Origin: Caprimulgus europaeus
Lineage: Eukaryota > Chordata > Aves > Caprimulgiformes > Caprimulgidae
Assembly (NCBI GenBank): GCA_907165065.1
Contig: OU015534.1
Coordinates: 13,895,686-13,959,685 of the forward strand
DNA length: 64,000 nt
Reading direction: 5' to 3'
The notes beneath the pieces are model-generated. The model was not told the origin of the DNA and did no database searches. It worked only from the letters and a program-made list of their open reading frames with translations. The position numbers and the translations under genes are program-made. This document shows positions 60,578 to 64,000 of the stretch, one piece after another. Each line of letters starts with the position of its first letter. Position 1 is the first letter of the stretch.

Positions 60578-63500
60578 CATGGTTCTTTATTTCTCAGAAT
60601 GACATTTCATAATATCCTGAGGATACGTTTTGAAATAAATAAATAATTGTGGGCTGTGTTATTCACCTGGCAAACTCAGCTTGCTTTGTTGAGCTAACAC
60701 TGTACAGTATGCAGGTGCTGTTAGCTCACAGTTTCACAGCAATATCGACAAATCTTTAGTTTGACTCAAGAATATTATGGAAACCATTTTTCCCACCCCA
60801 GATCTCTCTCACAGAAGAAAATCAAATTGATACTTAACACAAGAGTTTCTTCTGAAGAAATTGGCCATTAGATTGACATCTCTTGCTTGCAGAGAGCATG
60901 AGACTCAAAATCCTACTGTAATTAGTGTTTGATGAAGATGGAACACCCAAAGCAGGGAAAAAGCAAAGGAAAATAGAAGAGCAGCATTATAAATAAAACT
61001 GGTTTATGCTGGTTGTCAAGTGCTATAATTTAACGATATGAGAATTTTCTATACTAAACACCAGGAGGTATGTGGGAGTCCTTGGTAATTCCCCTCAGGC
61101 CCACCTGTATCCCATACTTTAAATTAAAGAGAAAGAAAAATACATTGGTTTAAATTTTACAACAATTTTGGCCTGAAGCAAACCACACATTTTCCCGAAC
61201 ACAAATCAGCTGCATTTAATTCCCCCGACAGCTGGCATGAACACAGCCTCTCCACAGGACACCTGAATTACAAAATTAGCACATTCAGAACTCTAAATCA
61301 CATTCCATTACATTAAGCCCTGAGGTCCAACATTACGGAGAACGAGAATAAATTGTAGAACTTCTCCTGAATTAACCCTCTTAGCACACTCTCAAAGTTA
61401 AATTGCCCTTTCCTCCCCTTTAAAGAGACATGGAAACTTAAACACTCCCTCCTGCCCTTTCTCATCTATTTCTCTTTTCGCCAAGCAGCACAGTTTATGG
61501 GACATAAATTGAACTTCTTGTCAGAAACACACATTTGTAGATTACCCCATCACAAGCTGTTTGACTCACTTAGGAAATGTGCAGGTTACTGTTTATGCCT
61601 GGTCCTTCAGACAACACCGACCCATCTACTTCTCTTTAGTAGCACACTTTATTGCAGGGCGATAGCATGCCTTGCTAAAACAAACACGTCCCAATCTGTT
61701 TTTCTTGTGTGCAAGCTGCTGCCAACAAGGTACTAATTCCTGGGAGAAGAGATGGGAGTTTGTGAGGCAATTTTGCTTACTGCTATACAACACTGACCTG
61801 ATCTGATTAATGCAAATTTACCAGTTCTTGCTATGTTATGATTATCCTATTGTTCTGTTGCAATTAATATGAATTTTGATCTTAGATATTGTATACTGTA
61901 TACAAGCTCAGCTTTTAAGCCAATAAATGCAGATGACTTAAAAAATAATGAAACAGTAGGCCTTTAAGGAGGAAGAATAGGATCAGAAAAAATTGCTTTG
62001 CTTTTGAACAAGCAAAGTATTACATCTGAAATAGAACACCGTTTCCAAATTTTAGAGATTCTTCTTAACATTAATTAGTGAATATCAACGCAATGCTCAA
62101 GCAGATAGAAAAATGTGTATATCTACTCTACACATGCATTAACAAAACATTTATGTGTGGGATTTGGTTCTTTCCTGCATAGACATCACAGTAGCTACCG
62201 GGTAGTTCTGTGGAGTGTCTGAGGCAGCCCAGCTGCTTTCAAGGATTCAGCAAATTCACAGGTTTGAATGTGCCTTGAGCTGAAATTATAATCAAGATAC
62301 ACTGGCATTTGCAGGGAAGTTTTGTCATTTGTCTGTTCCTCGCTTCTGATGACCTCATTTTGCAGGACCAAGTTGAATCATTACCTGCACACCCAGTACT
62401 TGTTGCTTGAAATTACCACACATCAAAACATTAGCAATATCTGCACACAATGCCTTTCTCCTCTTGAATCTGCTCTCTTCCATTTTTATTACATCGAATT
62501 CCCATTCATGCTTTGTTGACTGTCACACAGAAGATAATTCTTTAATGGTGACATTCATTATTTACCTACCTGAGATGACTGGTGCTGTGCTAACCCCAAC
62601 CAGTCAATGCCGTCTCTGTTTCAAAGCCAGATAAAGCTATGCGTTGCTATTGCACTCTTTCAACTTTAATCACTTAAACCAATTATTTCTGAGGAGTTTT
62701 TGACTATGTGTACATACAGTGCATCTTTTTTTTCCTCTTATTTCTTGTTACAGGTATTAAATTATTATATGGGATGCCAGAAATCCATGACAGCTATGGC
62801 AATGGGTGCTGTACCTCATGGAAAGTTTCAGTGCTTGGAGAATGAGAACAAGCAATGACCTAGTATTTATTACCAAAGCCTTCCTGGATCCATCTTTGCA
62901 AAATGTATATTATAAGCAAATAACCTGTGTAGTTTAAATTGTTTTAAATAGTAGATATAAAGCTTGTGATAAACAGACTGAAACAAATCAGTTATGCTAA
63001 GAAAAAAACTCTGGCAGCTAAGCTGGGAGTTTTGATCTTTTATATGATTGGCAAAAGAGTTGCAATAGTTAGTGAAGTAATTCGTTTATAGATGTCTGAC
63101 TTGAAGAACCAATTCTCCTGTGAACGCAGCTTGATCTGGAGAGACTCCTGCTTAAGCTGTGAGTTATGACTACATTTTATGATGCATGGGGACAGCCAGG
63201 ACCCTTGTCTTAGACTAGTTCAAGAAGGTGAGATATCAAGCTCTAGAAATCAAATACTGTAGCAAAGGAGAAGTAAAAAAAAAAAATGGTGGAACAGTTG
63301 CATGAGGAAGGTAGGTAACTCCCTTCACACCAGTGCTGTTTAAGGAAAATAGCAGCTGGGTATTAGTTTTTAGAGCAGAAAAATTAGACCGTGTTGTCAT
63401 TAGGGCCGTGCTTTTTGCCGTGAAAACTAAAGGCATAGAATAACCAGCGAAAACAGACTTAGTTTAAACATGTGCATTGCTGGGTATTCCAAGAAAGGAT

Positions 63501-64000
63501 TCATAGAATTCAAAGAACTTAATGGAAAATAATAACAACCAAAGAGAGCAATTTGCAATAAGTGGAACAAATAGAAAATAATGAAAGCAAACTGTATTCA
63601 GCCTAATCTACTGAAACTAAACTCTTTGCTGAGTACATGATAATGGAAATAATTAAAATTACTGATTGAATGGGGGACAAGAAAATAGCAATGAAGAATA
63701 CTGAGCTGAAGGCTGGGAGAACCAGATGTTTTTACAAATATTGTGTGTGTTAGGCTTAGTGAGAGTACAAAAGTGGAAGCATATTTGAATATAAATATCT
63801 ATCGAAAGGAGTGTTTCCAGTTTTTTTGTGTGGCTTTTGCTGTCTAGTTAGTAAATTTAGCAAGAAATTTATCCTTGGGCATACTTTTTGTTTCTCTGTC
63901 ACTGTGCATCAATTATACTTCACACTATACAGTGACACTGGCTTGTGACATTTTTTTTATGCTGTATTCTGTTATTATTTATAAACAAAATCCTTCAAAA
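60578..64000. other. Gene-free stretch
   Basis: Contains the repeat-free candidate element at 61.2-61.7 kb and a strong-looking plus-strand splice acceptor at 62753. No complete gene is visible. Confidence 0.4.
61190..61740. promoter_or_regulatory. Repeat-free stretch, candidate conserved non-coding element
   Basis: The stretch is free of recognisable repeats or homopolymers longer than about 6, has balanced composition, and contains motif-like blocks such as tgcatttaattcccc, gacagctggcatgaac (an E-box-like cagctg) and tttaaagagacatgg. One plus-strand frame is open over 79 codons (61497-61736), but nothing else suggests coding. The call is inference from texture only; no comparison with another species was possible. 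Confidence 0.25.

Noticed and set aside
1..64000. tRNA, rRNA, CRISPR, bacterial operon or prophage content
   Set aside because: None of the required structures is present; the texture is that of vertebrate intron or intergenic DNA.

Overview
The window looks like A+T-rich, gene-poor nuclear DNA from a bird. The evidence is CR1 non-LTR retrotransposon copies of several ages as the main recognisable repeats, a few very old amniote-wide repeats, and no bacterial-style gene packing. I see no rRNA, tRNA, CRISPR array, intact retrovirus or long intact coding region. Almost all open frames in the window are short and look like chance.

The only coding sequence I can support well is one internal exon on the minus strand at 19312-19461. 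It is 150 nt, phase 1-1, with a good acceptor and donor. It encodes the end of a signal-peptide-like stretch followed by an EGF-like module. Cysteine spacing and residues match the first EGF module of ADGRL4 (ELTD1), an endothelial adhesion GPCR, as I recall the human protein. If so, lower coordinates (1-19311) are the downstream intron and higher coordinates (from 19462) are the first intron and/or upstream flank. I did not find the next (calcium-binding EGF) exon or the start-codon exon. A second, much weaker exon candidate is on the same strand at 25689-25796.

Layout: 1-19.3 kb is putative intron with a MIR/CORE-SINE relic (1.6 kb), a decayed CR1 reverse-transcriptase fragment (3.85-4.26 kb), three decayed palindromic amniote repeats (3.0, 7.0, 8.0 kb) and an old CR1 3' end (17.9-18.35 kb). 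The EGF exon follows. At 21.7-24.4 kb there is a set of diverged direct repeats that I cannot assign to a family. From 25.8 to 48 kb there is mostly unannotated sequence with a very short CR1 tail (27.8 kb), a palindromic relic (31.0 kb), a very old CR1-like fragment (40 kb), a minus-strand MIR relic (42.6 kb) and several GT/CA-rich or homopolymer tracts. A younger 5'-truncated CR1 is at 48.4-48.9 kb on the minus strand. From 49 to 64 kb there are microsatellites, two more palindromic relics (56.0 and 60.5 kb) and repeat-poor stretches that could be conserved non-coding elements.

Nothing here shows a new multi-gene system. The most useful leads are the EGF exon with its extra cysteine and tandem acceptors, the candidate exon in the neighbouring intron, the local direct-repeat cluster, and the ancient repeats, any of which may be conserved or exapted. 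Family names come from recognition by eye; no alignment was run.
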